Under the pieces are notes generated by a model that saw only the letters and a program-made list of their open reading frames with translations, ran no database searches and was not told where the DNA came from. The translations under genes were made by a program, and so were the position numbers. Below, in pieces: positions 1 to 8,163 of a stretch of DNA of 64,000 bases. Numbering within the stretch: the first letter of the stretch is position 1; every line of letters starts with the position of its first letter. Origin of the DNA: Rhizobacter sp. OV335 (GTDB lineage Bacteria > Pseudomonadota > Gammaproteobacteria > Burkholderiales > Burkholderiaceae_C); NCBI RefSeq assembly GCF_900142965.1, contig NZ_FRCQ01000002.1, positions 1-64,000 on the forward strand, read 5' to 3'.

Positions 1-285
1 CACAAGAAGCTGGCCGAGAGCACGGGCCTGAAGATCTACTTCGCCGATCCCCACAGCCCCTGGCAGCGGGGCATCAACGAGAACACCAACGGGCTGATCC
101 GTGAGTTCCTGCCCAAGGGCTCCGATCTGAGCGTGTTCTCTCAACGAGAGCTCGACCACACCGCTTGGGACCTCAACACTCGACCTCGTAAATCCCTCGG
201 TTGGCGCACTCCCTCCGAGGTCTTCTTCGAGTCAGCCTTCGACGCCAGCCGCGCAATTCAACCCACTGTTGCACTTGGGCTTTGA
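1..285 (+). CDS. IS30-family transposase, C-terminal fragment
   Basis: Partial: the reading frame enters from the left edge and stops at TGA 283-285, leaving 94 residues. They match the end of an IS30-type DDE integrase core: [19 protein letters not shown], where the E of NENTN is the third catalytic acidic residue, followed by LIREFLPKG and the closing [14 protein letters not shown] block. The enzyme would cut and join the ends of its own insertion sequence. The first two catalytic residues lie outside the window, so whether the gene is intact cannot be judged. It converges on hprK, only 85 bp away. Confidence 0.9.
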   Translation, partial: HKKLAESTGLKIYFADPHSPWQRGINENTNGLIREFLPKGSDLSVFSQRELDHTAWDLNTRPRKSLGWRTPSEVFFESAFDASRAIQPTVALGL

Positions 286-295
286 AACCGCCGTT

Positions 296-323
296 ACTTT
301 CATTTGGCAAGGCAAATGAAAGT
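296..323. repeat. Perfect 11-bp stem-loop next to the IS30 end
   Basis: ACTTTCATTTG (296-306), a 6-nt loop GCAAGG, then the exact reverse complement CAAATGAAAGT (313-323). A second small inverted repeat, TCGCCC/GGGCGA (327-332 and 337-342), follows at once. The element lies between the convergent transposase and hprK and could end either transcript, although it lacks a T-run. From memory it resembles a dispersed TTACTTTC...GAAAGTGAC hairpin family in Burkholderiales; that is unverified. It might also belong to the IS end. Confidence 0.6.
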
Positions 324-370
324 GACTCGCCCGCCGGGGCGAAATCCCGGCCCCCCGCCCGGGCAGGGCA

Positions 371-1327
371 TCACTCCATCCCTGGGTTCTGCATCGCCCG
401 CTGATGCCGCTCGATGAACTCCCGATACGTATCGATGCCGCGCAACTGCAAGATGGTGTTGCGCACCGCCGCCTCCACCAGCACCGCCAGGTTGCGCCCG
501 GCATCCACCGCGATCACCACCTTGCGCACCGGCACGTTCAGGATGTCCTCGTTGAGCGGCTCGTAGGGCAGGCGCTCGAAATCGCGGTCCAGCGTCTCCT
601 TGCGCACCAGGTGCACGATCAGCTTCAGCCGCATCTTCCGGCGCACCGCGGTCTCGCCGAAGATCGCCTTGATGTCGAGCAGCCCGATGCCGCGCACCTC
701 CAGCAGGTTCATCAGCAGCTCCGGGCAGCGCCCCTCGAGCGCCGTCTGCGAGGTGCGGAACAGGTCGACCGCGTCGTCGGCCACCAGCCCGTGGCCGCGC
801 GAGATCAACTCCAGCCCCAGCTCGCTCTTGCCCAGGCCCGACTCACCGGTCAGCAGCACGCCGACGCCGAGAATGTCCATGAACACGCCGTGACGCGTCG
901 TGCGCTCGGCAAACAGCTGGCTCAAATAGCCTCGCACCACGTCGATCACGTGGCCGGCCGATTCGTCGGTGACGAACAGCGGGATGTCGGCCCGGTCGCA
1001 CAGCGCGACCAGCCGGTTCGGCGGAATCTGCTTGTCGGCAACGATCACCACCGGCGGCTCCAGCGTCACGATGCGCTGGATGCGGCGCTCCTGGTCTTCC
1101 GGCGACGCATCCTGCAGGTAGGCAACCTCGCGGCGGCCGACGATCTGCACGCGGTACGGGTGGATGTAATTCAGGTAGCCGACCAGGTCGGCGGCCGATT
1201 GCGCGTTGCGCACCGCCGCCTCGTCGAAGCGGCGCTCCGGGTGGGCGTGCCCGGCGATCCATTCCCAGCGCAGCGCCGGACGGTGTTCCTCGAACAGCGC
1301 CTCGGCGCTGATGACCGACGGTTTCAC
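371..1327 (-). CDS. hprK: HPr kinase/phosphorylase
   Basis: 318 aa, the family's normal length. It phosphorylates, and dephosphorylates, a serine on the PTS carrier HPr and so links carbon status to regulation. The N-terminal half (1-130) is the DRTGG-like domain. The catalytic half carries the P-loop GESGLGKS at 161-168, the acidic pair VADD at 182-185 and the hexamer-stabilising signature [15 protein letters not shown] at about 210-224. It sits 31 bp downstream of ptsN on the same strand, the usual betaproteobacterial order. The expected next gene, rapZ, is not found; the IS30 fragment occupies its place. Confidence 0.96.
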   Translation of the reverse strand: MKPSVISAEALFEEHRPALRWEWIAGHAHPERRFDEAAVRNAQSAADLVGYLNYIHPYRVQIVGRREVAYLQDASPEDQERRIQRIVTLEPPVVIVADKQIPPNRLVALCDRADIPLFVTDESAGHVIDVVRGYLSQLFAERTTRHGVFMDILGVGVLLTGESGLGKSELGLELISRGHGLVADDAVDLFRTSQTALEGRCPELLMNLLEVRGIGLLDIKAIFGETAVRRKMRLKLIVHLVRKETLDRDFERLPYEPLNEDILNVPVRKVVIAVDAGRNLAVLVEAAVRNTILQLRGIDTYREFIERHQRAMQNPGME

Positions 1328-1358
1328 GCGAAGGCCCTGTCGAACCCCGTGGACCGGG

Positions 1359-1829
1359 TCATGCGACCGACTTCAGCGGTTCCCAATTGGAGATCAGCTC
1401 ATGGACGCGCGCCGCCGGGGCCTCGCTCTTCAGGCGCTCGCGCAGCTCGCGCTCGCTGAGCATCTCGGCGATCTCGGACAGGATCTCGAGATGGCGCTGC
1501 GTCGCGGCTTCGGGCACCAGCAGGAAGATCAGCAGGCTGACCGGTTCGTCGTCGGGGGCGTCGAACGGGATCGGCTGCTGCACGCGCACGACGGCGGCCA
1601 GCGGATTCTTCAGGCCCTTGATGCGGCCGTGCGGGATGGCGACCCCGTGGCCCAGCCCTGTGGAACCCAGGCGTTCGCGGGCGAACAGGTTGTCGGTGAC
1701 GGTGGCACGCGCGATGGCGTGCTGGTTCTCGAACAGCAGGCCCGCGTGCTCGAACGCACGCTTCTTGCTGGTGGCCTCCACGTCGATCAGGACGTTGGTC
1801 ACGGGGAGAATGGCGGCGAGTCGGTTCAT
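1359..1829 (-). CDS. ptsN: Nitrogen-regulatory PTS EIIA component
   Basis: 156 aa from the ATG at 1829 (MNRLAAILP). A start at 1862 would add 11 residues that look unlike the family. This is the terminal phospho-acceptor of the nitrogen phosphotransferase chain (PtsP-NPr-PtsN), which signals to K+ transport and stress systems rather than moving sugar. The phosphorylated histidine is H67 in VAIPHGR, with H61 just before it in LGHG, as in other EIIA-Ntr proteins. It probably forms an operon with hprK 31 bp downstream and is separated from hpf by a terminator and about 270 bp. Confidence 0.95.
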   Translation of the reverse strand: MNRLAAILPVTNVLIDVEATSKKRAFEHAGLLFENQHAIARATVTDNLFARERLGSTGLGHGVAIPHGRIKGLKNPLAAVVRVQQPIPFDAPDDEPVSLLIFLLVPEAATQRHLEILSEIAEMLSERELRERLKSEAPAARVHELISNWEPLKSVA

Positions 1830-1911
1830 CGGCGGGTCACTTCTGGCCTCGGATGGAGGCATTCATTCGGCGATGTGCCACGGCGGTATGCCGCGACAGT
1901 CTTAACGGGAA

Positions 1912-1917
1912 ATTATA
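1912..1917 (-). promoter_or_regulatory. Candidate -10 box for ptsN-hprK
   Basis: On the minus strand these bases read TATAAT, a perfect -10 consensus in a GC-rich region, about 85 bp upstream of the ptsN start and downstream of the hpf terminator. No good -35 is visible at 16-18 bp, so this is a candidate only. The rest of the 315-bp gap 1830-2144 holds the terminator and no convincing gene. Confidence 0.35.
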
Positions 1918-2095
1918 GAAACCGGGTTGACAGCACGGAGCCGGACTGCGTCGCCAGAGGCCAAATTCTGCACGCGACGCTGCATTGCAGCAACGTGCGG
2001 GACCAGTTTGGGGGGGGGCAGCGCACCAGGTGCGGGCGAAACCTTGCAGAAATCCAACCGGAAGCGGCACGAAGAACGGCCCTTTCATCGGAACG

Positions 2096-2118
2096 AAAAA
2101 GCGGCCCGCAGGCCGCTT
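2096..2118 (-). terminator. Rho-independent terminator of hpf
   Basis: On the minus strand AAGCGGCC, loop TGCG, GGCCGCTT, then further Ts (complement of A2096-A2100): an 8-bp GC-rich stem with a T-run. It lies 27 bp after the hpf stop and separates hpf from ptsN, which are often co-transcribed in relatives. Confidence 0.85.
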
Positions 2119-2144
2119 CACGGTCGTTCAGATGCGTCGCGGAC

Positions 2145-2483
2145 TCACAAGGTCGCATCGATCCGCTTGGCAGCCACGTGGTGGTGGTCCTGCAGCTTGT
2201 CCTTGTGGCGGCAAACCTGCCGGTCCAGCTTGTCCATCAACTGGTCGATGGCCGCGTAGAGATCTTCATGGCAGTTCTCGACGAAGATGTCCTTTCCCTT
2301 GACATGCAGCGTGACTTCAGCCTTTTGCCTGCGTTCCTTCTCCTTGAGCTTCTCGACGGATAGCAGCACGTTGATGTCCACCACCTGGTCAAAATGGCGC
2401 GTGATCCGATCCAACTTGGTGAGCACATACTCACGCAGGGCCGGTGTCACCTCGAGGTGGTGTCCGCTGATCGTCAAATTCAT
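2145..2483 (-). CDS. hpf: Ribosome hibernation-promoting factor (HPF/RaiA family)
   Basis: 112 aa, the short single-domain form. The start at 2483 ([14 protein letters not shown]) has a strong AGGAGA ribosome-binding site; longer upstream starts are not supported. The beta-alpha-beta-beta-beta-alpha fold is seen in [14 protein letters not shown]...[12 protein letters not shown] and the acidic/basic helix ending in [10 protein letters not shown]. The protein binds the 30S decoding channel and stabilises idle ribosomes in stationary phase. It has its own terminator and faces corA divergently. In many relatives rpoN lies just upstream; here it does not. Confidence 0.93.
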   Translation of the reverse strand: MNLTISGHHLEVTPALREYVLTKLDRITRHFDQVVDINVLLSVEKLKEKERRQKAEVTLHVKGKDIFVENCHEDLYAAIDQLMDKLDRQVCRHKDKLQDHHHVAAKRIDATL

Positions 2484-2719
2484 GAGATCTCCTTTCGCAG
2501 GGGTGTGGGGGAAAGCGGGAGGGGGTCGCCGTGAACGGCTGGAGGCGATGCGTGGAGATGCTTGGAAATGCTTCGAAAGGGGTGGACCGGGAGGTCGTTG
2601 AAAACAGTGTGCACCCGGACGTGGGGTGTGACAAGCAAAAGACACCCGCAAAACACCGGTATCGGCCCCTCGCACTGGACGCCGCGCCGAAGGCGTGAGA
2701 AGGTCGACGTTTTCAGCGA

Positions 2720-2728
2720 TGTGATAAT
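2720..2728 (+). promoter_or_regulatory. Candidate extended -10 for corA
   Basis: TGTGATAAT matches an extended -10 (TGn followed by GATAAT) 35 bp upstream of the corA ATG. The matching -35 is poor. It lies in the 280-bp divergent corA/hpf gap (2484-2763), in which I see no other gene. Confidence 0.4.
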
Positions 2729-2763
2729 CCTGCGTTGACCTGAACGTCTGCCGGAGCCCTTGC

Positions 2764-3723
2764 ATGCTGAATGTGTTCACGCTGGTCAACGGCCGCCTGT
2801 TTCAGGAAGAGATCGCGAGCGCTGACACCCTGGCCCACGTGACGCCGGTGTGGGTCGACCTCGAGGCGCCGACCCCCGAAGAAAAGAGCTGGATCGCCGA
2901 GCATTTCGGCGTGACCATCCCCGAGGACGTGGTCGACGACGACCTGGAGGAATCGGCCCGCTTCTATGAAGAAGACAACGGCGAGCTGCACATCCGCTCT
3001 GACTTCCTGATCGATGACGACGAAACCCCGCGCAACGTGCGGGTCGCCTTCATCCTGCACAACAAGGTGCTGTTCTCGATCCACGGCGAAGACCTGCCGG
3101 TGTTCCGGCTGCTGCGCCTGCGGGCGCGCCGCATCCCGGCGCTGATCGAAGACGCGAAGGACGTGCTGCTGAAGCTCTACGACGCCGATGCCGAGTACAG
3201 CGCCGACGCGCTCGAAGGCATCTACGACAGCCTCGAGGCGGTCGGCGCGCGGGTGCTGAAGAAAGAGATCACCGACAGCGACGCCGCCCTGGTGCTGGCC
3301 GCGATCGCGCGCGAGGAAGACTTGAACGGCCGCATCCGACGCAACGTGATGGACACCCGGCGCGCGGTGAGCTTCATGATGCGCAGCCGCATGCTGAACG
3401 CCGAGCAGTTCGAGGAATCGCGCCAGATCCTGCGCGACATCGATTCGCTGGACAGCCACACCGCGTTCCTGTTCGACAAGATCAACTTCCTGATGGACGC
3501 GACGGTCGGCTTCATCAACATCAACCAGAACAAGATCATCAAGCTGTTCTCGGTGGCGAGCGTCGCGCTGCTGCCGCCGACGCTGATCGCGAGCATCTAC
3601 GGGATGAACTTCAAGGCGATGCCCGAGCTGGACTGGTCGCTCGGCTACCCGTACGCGCTGGTGTTGATGGCGCTCAGCGTGATCGCCCCGTTCTGGTACT
3701 TCCGCCGCAAGGGCTGGCTCTGA
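2764..3723 (+). CDS. corA: CorA-family magnesium/cobalt transport protein
   Basis: 319 aa. A long, charged cytoplasmic domain (1 to about 250) leads into the two C-terminal membrane helices of CorA. The selectivity motif YGMN sits at 279-282 at the end of the first helix ([18 protein letters not shown]), and the protein ends [10 protein letters not shown]. CorA forms a pentameric Mg2+ channel gated by cytoplasmic Mg2+. Length and both helices are complete. It stands alone between divergent hpf and the convergent lipid-modification operon, 6 bp from the end of the latter. Confidence 0.95.
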   Translation: MLNVFTLVNGRLFQEEIASADTLAHVTPVWVDLEAPTPEEKSWIAEHFGVTIPEDVVDDDLEESARFYEEDNGELHIRSDFLIDDDETPRNVRVAFILHNKVLFSIHGEDLPVFRLLRLRARRIPALIEDAKDVLLKLYDADAEYSADALEGIYDSLEAVGARVLKKEITDSDAALVLAAIAREEDLNGRIRRNVMDTRRAVSFMMRSRMLNAEQFEESRQILRDIDSLDSHTAFLFDKINFLMDATVGFININQNKIIKLFSVASVALLPPTLIASIYGMNFKAMPELDWSLGYPYALVLMALSVIAPFWYFRRKGWL

Positions 3724-3729
3724 TTCTTC

Positions 3730-4953
3730 TCAGGGCGCGCGCTCGAGGGTGAACTGCATCACGCCGGTGTTGCCGGTCTCGAAGGCGGCCTCGCAATACG
3801 CGAGGTAGAACTCCCAGGTGCGCATGAAGCGGGTGTCGAAGCCCAGGCGGCGCACGCCTGCATCTTCAGCGAGGAAACGCTCGCGCCAGCGGCGCAGCGT
3901 TTCGGCATAGTCCCCGCCGAACGACAGCTCGTTGACCACTAGCAAACCCGCGCGCGCCGCCGCGGCGCGAAAGGCCTGCGGGCTCGGCAGCAGGCCGCCG
4001 GGGAAGATGTACTGCTGGATGAAATCGGTCGAGCGGACATAGCGCTCGAACAGGTCGTCGCGGATCGTGATGCTCTGGACGCAGGCCCGTCCGCCCGGCT
4101 TCAGCTGGCGTCGCAGCATCGCGAAGAAGCCGGGCCAGTAATCGTGGCCGACCGCCTCGAACATCTCGATCGACACGACGGCATCGAACGGCCCGTCGTC
4201 GATGTCGCGGTAGTCCTGATAGCGCAGTTCGCCCGGCAGGCCGGCCTCCGCCAGCCGACGCTGCCCCCACTCGAGCTGCTCGGTCGACAGCGTCACGCCG
4301 GTCACCTGCGCGTCGAACTCGCTTGCCGCGCATTCGGCCAGTGCGCCCCAGCCGCAACCCACCTCGAGCACGCGATCGCCCGGCCGCACGCCGCACTCGC
4401 CGAGCGCACGCCGCATCTTGGCCGCTTGCGCCGTCGGCATGTCCTGCGTGCGGTCGCCGTCGAACCACGCGCTGGAATAGTTCATCGTCGGGTCCAGCCA
4501 CAGGCGGTAGAACGCGTTGCCGAGGTCGTAGTGCGCATGGATGTTCTTCTTGCTGCCGCGCCGCGAGTTGCGGTTGAACAGATGGCGCATCCGGTGCAGC
4601 AGCGCGCCCCACCAGCGGCCGTAGACCAGCGCCTCCATCTCGTCGCGGTTCGCGATGAAGAGTTTCAGCAGCGCCGCCAGGTCGGGCGTGCTCCAGTCGC
4701 CGGCGATGAAGGTCTCGGCGAAGCCGATGTCGCCGGACTTCAGCGCCGCGGTGGCGCCATTCCAGTTGCGCAGCCGCAGTGCTGCGCGAAGCTCGCCGCC
4801 GCTGCCGAAGTGCAGCTGCTCGCCGCTCGGCAGCTGGATGTCGAGCGTGCCGTGGCGCAGGCGTTCGAGCAGGCGCAGCACCGGGCGGGCCGCCATCGGC
4901 ACGCTGTCGGGCAGGGTCCGGGGCGCGAAGCTGGTGGAGGATCGATACGACAT
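3730..4953 (-). CDS. cfa: Cyclopropane-fatty-acid synthase family SAM methyltransferase
   Basis: 407 aa. N-terminal lipid-binding region, then the SAM-binding motif VLEVGCGWGALAECAA and the family block FDAVVSIEMFEAVGHDYWPGFF. Downstream, QYIFPGGLLPSP and the C-terminal helices are typical of Cfa/CmaS enzymes that methylate an unsaturated acyl chain within a phospholipid. It is the last gene of an operon with DUF1365 (36 bp gap) and an FAD oxidoreductase. From memory that trio resembles the furan-fatty-acid (Ufa) genes of Rhodobacter, so the product could be a methylated or furan acyl chain rather than a plain cyclopropane. Confidence 0.9.
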   Translation of the reverse strand: MSYRSSTSFAPRTLPDSVPMAARPVLRLLERLRHGTLDIQLPSGEQLHFGSGGELRAALRLRNWNGATAALKSGDIGFAETFIAGDWSTPDLAALLKLFIANRDEMEALVYGRWWGALLHRMRHLFNRNSRRGSKKNIHAHYDLGNAFYRLWLDPTMNYSSAWFDGDRTQDMPTAQAAKMRRALGECGVRPGDRVLEVGCGWGALAECAASEFDAQVTGVTLSTEQLEWGQRRLAEAGLPGELRYQDYRDIDDGPFDAVVSIEMFEAVGHDYWPGFFAMLRRQLKPGGRACVQSITIRDDLFERYVRSTDFIQQYIFPGGLLPSPQAFRAAAARAGLLVVNELSFGGDYAETLRRWRERFLAEDAGVRRLGFDTRFMRTWEFYLAYCEAAFETGNTGVMQFTLERAP

Positions 4954-4989
4954 GGTGGGGCGCCCGATCAGGCGTCGGTGAGCGGGAGA

Positions 4990-5790
4990 TCAGCGGGTGA
5001 GGAACTGCGTCGGCGGCGCCGGCTTGCGCACGAAGGGCACGCGCTTGCAGAACAGCTTCAGCGCCTGCCAGTGGATGCGCGCGACGACGGCCAGCGTCAT
5101 CAGCGGCATGCCGAAGAAAGCGGCGCGGGCGCTGCGGGCCGACAGCGGCGCGAGCGTGCCCGAGACGCTGGTGCGGATCAGCGGGCCTTCGCTGTCGTCG
5201 TGGTCGATGCGGGCGATGGTTCTCATGGGAGAGTCCATACGCGCATCCGCGGCCGGTGGATGCACGCCACTCAGCATGAAGCGAAAACGGTAGCGGCCGC
5301 GCGGCTCGCAGAACGGCGAGACATGGAAGACCTTGTCGGCCGTCAGCTCGCGGCCCCAGGCCAGCGTCGTGCCGTGCAGCAGGTAGCAATGCCGCTCGCC
5401 GAAGGTGTTGTTGACCTCGACGACGATCGCGCCGAGCCCGCCATCGGCCCGGTGGCAGTACCAGAAGCTGACCGGCTTGAAGCTGTGGCCGAGCACCCGC
5501 GGCAGGCAGTGCAGCCAGACCTCGCCGCGCGTCTCGTGGAGCAGTCCCTCGGTGAACAACAGCTCATCGAGCCAGGCCAGGCAGTCGTCGCGGCCGTCGC
5601 CATGGTCGCGGTCGCTGAAGCTGACGAGCCCGAAGCGGTTGCGGTGCAGCGCCGGGGAGGGCTGCGCGCGCAGGCTGCGCAGCGGCAGCAGCAGAAAGTA
5701 AGTGGGGTAGGCGAAGCGGTTGATGGCCGGTCGCAGGCGCGCGTGCCGCACCTGGCCCCGGCCGATCAGCGCCTGCGCGCCGGGCCTCAC
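4990..5790 (-). CDS. DUF1365 family protein
   Basis: 266 aa from a GTG at 5790 that overlaps the stop of the upstream FAD gene (GTGA), which favours this start over an ATG at 5820. Recognised by HARLRPAINRFAYPTYFLLLPL near the start, NRFGLVSFSDRDHGDG, SFWYCHRADGGLGAIVVEVNNTFGERHCYLL and KVFHVSPFCEPRGRYRFRF. The molecular activity of the family is not settled. Its position between an FAD oxidoreductase and a Cfa-type methyltransferase, translationally coupled to the former, places it in acyl-chain modification. Confidence 0.88.
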   Translation of the reverse strand: MRPGAQALIGRGQVRHARLRPAINRFAYPTYFLLLPLRSLRAQPSPALHRNRFGLVSFSDRDHGDGRDDCLAWLDELLFTEGLLHETRGEVWLHCLPRVLGHSFKPVSFWYCHRADGGLGAIVVEVNNTFGERHCYLLHGTTLAWGRELTADKVFHVSPFCEPRGRYRFRFMLSGVHPPAADARMDSPMRTIARIDHDDSEGPLIRTSVSGTLAPLSARSARAAFFGMPLMTLAVVARIHWQALKLFCKRVPFVRKPAPPTQFLTR

Positions 5791-7130
5791 GCGGCGGCTC
5801 CCTGCTCCGCGGCGGCCCACCGTTCGCGCAGGCCGTCGACGACGGCGAGGCCCGACATCAGTCCGTCTTCATGAAATCCGTAGCGCGTCCATGCGCCGCA
5901 GAACCAGGTGTGGGCCTGGCCTTGCAGCGCCGGCAGGCCTTGCTGCGCCGCGATGGCCGCCGCGTCGAACACCGGATGCGCATAGTCGAACTCGCCGTGC
6001 ACGCGGTCGGCCGCGATCTCGCGCACCGGGTTCAGCGAGACGATCACCGGCTCGCGGAACGGCAGCGGCTGCAGCCGGTCGATCAGGTAGTGCAGGCAGA
6101 CGGCGGCCTGCTCGCGCGGCAGTTCGGCCGCACGCTCGTAGTTCCAGGCCGCCCAGGCGCGGCGCTGCTGCGGGAGCTGCCGCGTGTCGGTGTGCAGCAC
6201 CGCGCGGTTGCGGTGGTAGCGGATCACGCCGAGCAACGTGCGCTCGGCCGGCGTCGCGTCGTCGAGCAGCGCGAGCGACTGATCGCTGTGGCAGGCGAGC
6301 ACCAGTTCGTCAAAGCGCTCGCTGCCGGTGTCGGTGCGCACCATCACGCCGGCGCTGCCCTGGCCGGGTGGCAGGCGCCGCACGCTGCGCACCGGCGTGT
6401 TCAGCCGCGCGTCGGCGATGCGCGGCAGCATCTTCTCGACATAGCGGCGCGCCCCGCCGACCACCGTGAACCAGCGCGGCCGGTTTGCGACCTGCAGCAG
6501 TCCGTGGTTGTGGCAGAAGCGGATCATCGTCGCGACCGGAAAGCGCAGCATCTGCTCGGTCGGGCACGACCAGATGCTGCCGATCATCGGCAGGAAGTAG
6601 CCGTCGCGGAACAGCGGCGAAAAGCGCTGCGCATCGAGGAAATCGCCGATCGACTGCTGCATCTGCGCGTCGTCGTTGTCGTCATCGTTGTCGTCATCCC
6701 CGCGCTCGGCGATGCGGGTCGCGACGCGGTTGAAGCGCAGCACCTCGGCCAGCATGCCGAGGAAGCGTGGGCGCAGCAGGTTGCGGCGCTGCGCGAACAC
6801 GCTGTTCAGGTCGCTGCCGCTCCATTCGAGGCCGGTCGCGCGCGCCTGCACCGAGAACGACATCTCGGTCGCGGTCGTCGCGATGCCCAGCTCGGCGAAC
6901 AGCGCGATCAGCCGCGGGTAGGTGCGTTCGTTGAAGACGAGGAAGCCGGTGTCGACGCCGTGCGTGACGTCGCCGGTGCCATCGCGGGCCGGCAATGTCA
7001 GATCGACGGTGTGCGTGTGGCCGCCGAAATATGGCCCGGCTTCGAACAGCGTGACCTGGGCTTCATCGGCCAGCCGCCACGCGACCGACAGGCCGGCGAT
7101 GCCGGAGCCGACGACGGCAACGCGACGCAT
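5787..7130 (-). CDS. FAD-dependent amine-oxidase-like oxidoreductase (COG2907 type)
   Basis: 447 aa. The N-terminal dinucleotide fold VVGSGIAGLSVAWRLADEAQVTLFEAG (GxGxxG and the ribose-binding E) is followed by the arm GGHTHTVDL. Near the C-terminus WFCGAWTRYGFHEDGLMSG closes the FAD site. It heads the operon with DUF1365 and cfa; in this association it is thought to desaturate a methylated acyl chain. An acidic insertion GDDDNDDDNDD at about residues 145-155 comes from two perfect 12-bp tandem repeats (6673-6696). Expression may be light- or stress-responsive, given the B12 regulator nearby. Confidence 0.88.
   Translation of the reverse strand: MRRVAVVGSGIAGLSVAWRLADEAQVTLFEAGPYFGGHTHTVDLTLPARDGTGDVTHGVDTGFLVFNERTYPRLIALFAELGIATTATEMSFSVQARATGLEWSGSDLNSVFAQRRNLLRPRFLGMLAEVLRFNRVATRIAERGDDDNDDDNDDAQMQQSIGDFLDAQRFSPLFRDGYFLPMIGSIWSCPTEQMLRFPVATMIRFCHNHGLLQVANRPRWFTVVGGARRYVEKMLPRIADARLNTPVRSVRRLPPGQGSAGVMVRTDTGSERFDELVLACHSDQSLALLDDATPAERTLLGVIRYHRNRAVLHTDTRQLPQQRRAWAAWNYERAAELPREQAAVCLHYLIDRLQPLPFREPVIVSLNPVREIAADRVHGEFDYAHPVFDAAAIAAQQGLPALQGQAHTWFCGAWTRYGFHEDGLMSGLAVVDGLRERWAAAEQGAAA
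6673..6696. repeat. Two tandem 12-bp copies encoding an acidic loop
   Basis: TCGTTGTCGTCA occurs twice head to tail. Being a multiple of three it keeps frame and gives an Asp/Asn-rich stretch in the FAD oxidoreductase. It is likely to vary in copy number by slippage. Confidence 0.7.
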
Positions 7131-7323
7131 CGCAGCTCAGGCCCGGTCGGCCGGGGCACAGAGGCCCGGGCCGGGAATAAAAACCGCTGCACAGCGCCCC
7201 GCGGCGAAGGAGGGAGGGAGGAGGGAGGAGGAGAACCGCCCCGGGATTTCAGCCTGCTGGGCAGGCCGGCTGTGCAACGCAAGAACAGGATCCAAACACG
7301 TGCCACCGGCAAGCGCCCCGGCA

Positions 7324-7344
7324 CGTCTCAGGTGGGGTGAGACG
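7324..7344. promoter_or_regulatory. Inverted repeat in the 323-bp gap before the lipid operon
   Basis: CGTCTCA, 7-nt spacer, TGAGACG: a perfect 7-bp inverted repeat. Just beyond it (7350-7356) is TGTCCAG, the same half-site seen in the B12-regulator operator near 8.1 kb. The gap 7131-7453 otherwise holds a purine-rich run at about 7208-7232, an A8 run at 7377-7384 and no gene. Either the operon promoter region or the end of the peroxidase transcript could lie here. Confidence 0.4.
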
Positions 7345-7453
7345 CCCAGTGTCCAGTCGAGTTCCGTCGTCTTCCGAAAAAAAACATGTCTCCGTGTGAC
7401 CCGCCACCGGGCGTGGCCGACCGCGGTGACATCGAGGCGCCGGTCCGGTCGCA

Positions 7454-8035
7454 TCACTTCGCCGCCAGCTGGCGTTCGATCTCGCGCACGAAGGCCGCGT
7501 CGTCCGGCTCGACCGTGCTCGCGAAGCTCAGCACCGCGTTGCCGTCGCGCGAGACCACGTACTTGTGGAAATTCCACTTCGGCGCGGCGCCGGTGCGCCT
7601 GCGCAGTTCCACGTACAGCGGATCGACCTGGGCGCCGGCAGACTCGGTCACGCGGGTCTTCGTGAACATCGGGAACTTCACGCCGAAGGTGTTCTCGCAA
7701 AAATCCGCAATGTCCTTGCTTGAGCCCGGCTCCTGCGCGCCGAAATCATTGGACGGGAACCCGAGGACGACCAGGCCCCGGTCGCGGTAGCGCTGGTACA
7801 GCGCTTCCAGGCCCTTGTACTGGGGCGTGAAGCCGCAGAAGCTCGCGGTGTTGACGATCACCACGACCTGGCCGGCGTACTGGCACAGGTTCTGCGGCTT
7901 CTCGTCCTGCAGGCGCAGCGCTTGGCGGTTCAACAGGGCCGGGCACGACGGCGCGGCCGATGCCGTGGCGGGGGCCAGCAAGGCGCCTGCGAGCAGGGCC
8001 GAGGCCAGCGCGAGGAGGGGTCGAAAGTGTTTCAT
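7454..8035 (-). CDS. Glutathione peroxidase family protein, exported
   Basis: 193 aa with an N-terminal signal peptide (hydrophobic ALASALLAGALLAP, cleavage near ATASA-AP), so probably periplasmic. Catalytic motifs are intact: NTASFCGFTPQY, with cysteine in place of selenocysteine, then FPSNDFGAQEPG and WNFHKYVV. It reduces organic or hydrogen peroxides, probably with thioredoxin-like reductants, as non-seleno bacterial homologues do. It is divergent from the B12-type MerR regulator across a 128-bp gap rich in TTGTCC half-sites, so it is a likely target of that regulator. Confidence 0.93.
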   Translation of the reverse strand: MKHFRPLLALASALLAGALLAPATASAAPSCPALLNRQALRLQDEKPQNLCQYAGQVVVIVNTASFCGFTPQYKGLEALYQRYRDRGLVVLGFPSNDFGAQEPGSSKDIADFCENTFGVKFPMFTKTRVTESAGAQVDPLYVELRRRTGAAPKWNFHKYVVSRDGNAVLSFASTVEPDDAAFVREIERQLAAK

Positions 8036-8044
8036 GCGGTCGGT

Positions 8045-8052
8045 TTGTCCAG
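8045..8052 (+). promoter_or_regulatory. Outlying TTGTCCAG half-site
   Basis: TTGTCCAG, identical to the left arm of the main operator 54 bp away and 10 bp upstream of the peroxidase start. It suggests additional, possibly looping, binding by the B12 regulator. Confidence 0.45.
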
Positions 8053-8098
8053 GTCAGGATGGGTGTCGATGCCAACGAACTGCTCAATTTTGCCGACA

Positions 8099-8121
8099 TT
8101 GTCCAGTTTTGTCCTGGACAA
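8099..8121. promoter_or_regulatory. Operator for the CarH/LitR-like regulator
   Basis: TTGTCCAG (8099-8106) and CTGGACAA (8114-8121) are exact reverse complements. Nested inside is a 13-bp perfect palindrome TTGTCCTGGACAA (8109-8121). Thus two direct TTGTCC half-sites lie 10 bp (one helical turn) apart plus one inverted copy. This fits MerR/CarH proteins, which bind repeated half-sites as oligomers. The operator is in the shared peroxidase/regulator promoter. A -35/-10 pair TTGTCC (8099-8104), 17 bp, TATTGG (8122-8127) would place it over the regulator's own promoter. Confidence 0.75.
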
Positions 8122-8163
8122 TATTGGTTCGCTTGGCAAGTTTGTCGACCCGAGCGTGCCACG

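Noticed and set aside
404-1459. Long plus-strand reading frame over hprK and ptsN
   Set aside because: Low-complexity His/Arg/Gln-rich translation antisense to two clear genes. This is a GC-bias shadow; the same applies to long frames at 4144-5874, 12148-14900, 22717-24300, 24524-26566, 31011-34352 and 54787-57108.
1927-1932. Perfect TTGACA on the plus strand
   Set aside because: No -10 element follows at 16-18 bp and no plus-strand gene starts downstream, so it is taken as chance.
2145-2789. hpf extended to an upstream start at 2789
   Set aside because: The extra 102 residues are Arg/Pro-rich, unlike the family, and would cross the corA promoter. The ATG at 2483 has a strong ribosome-binding site.
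7377-7384. A8 run as the T-tract of a peroxidase terminator
   Set aside because: On the minus strand it gives T8, but no stable stem lies directly before it. The nearby perfect hairpin (7324-7344) lies beyond the run in the direction of transcription.
8041-8163. Cobalamin riboswitch in front of the B12 regulator
   Set aside because: The gap is only 128 bp, too short for the usual element, and I see no B12-box-like sequence; the palindromes explain the conserved-looking bases.
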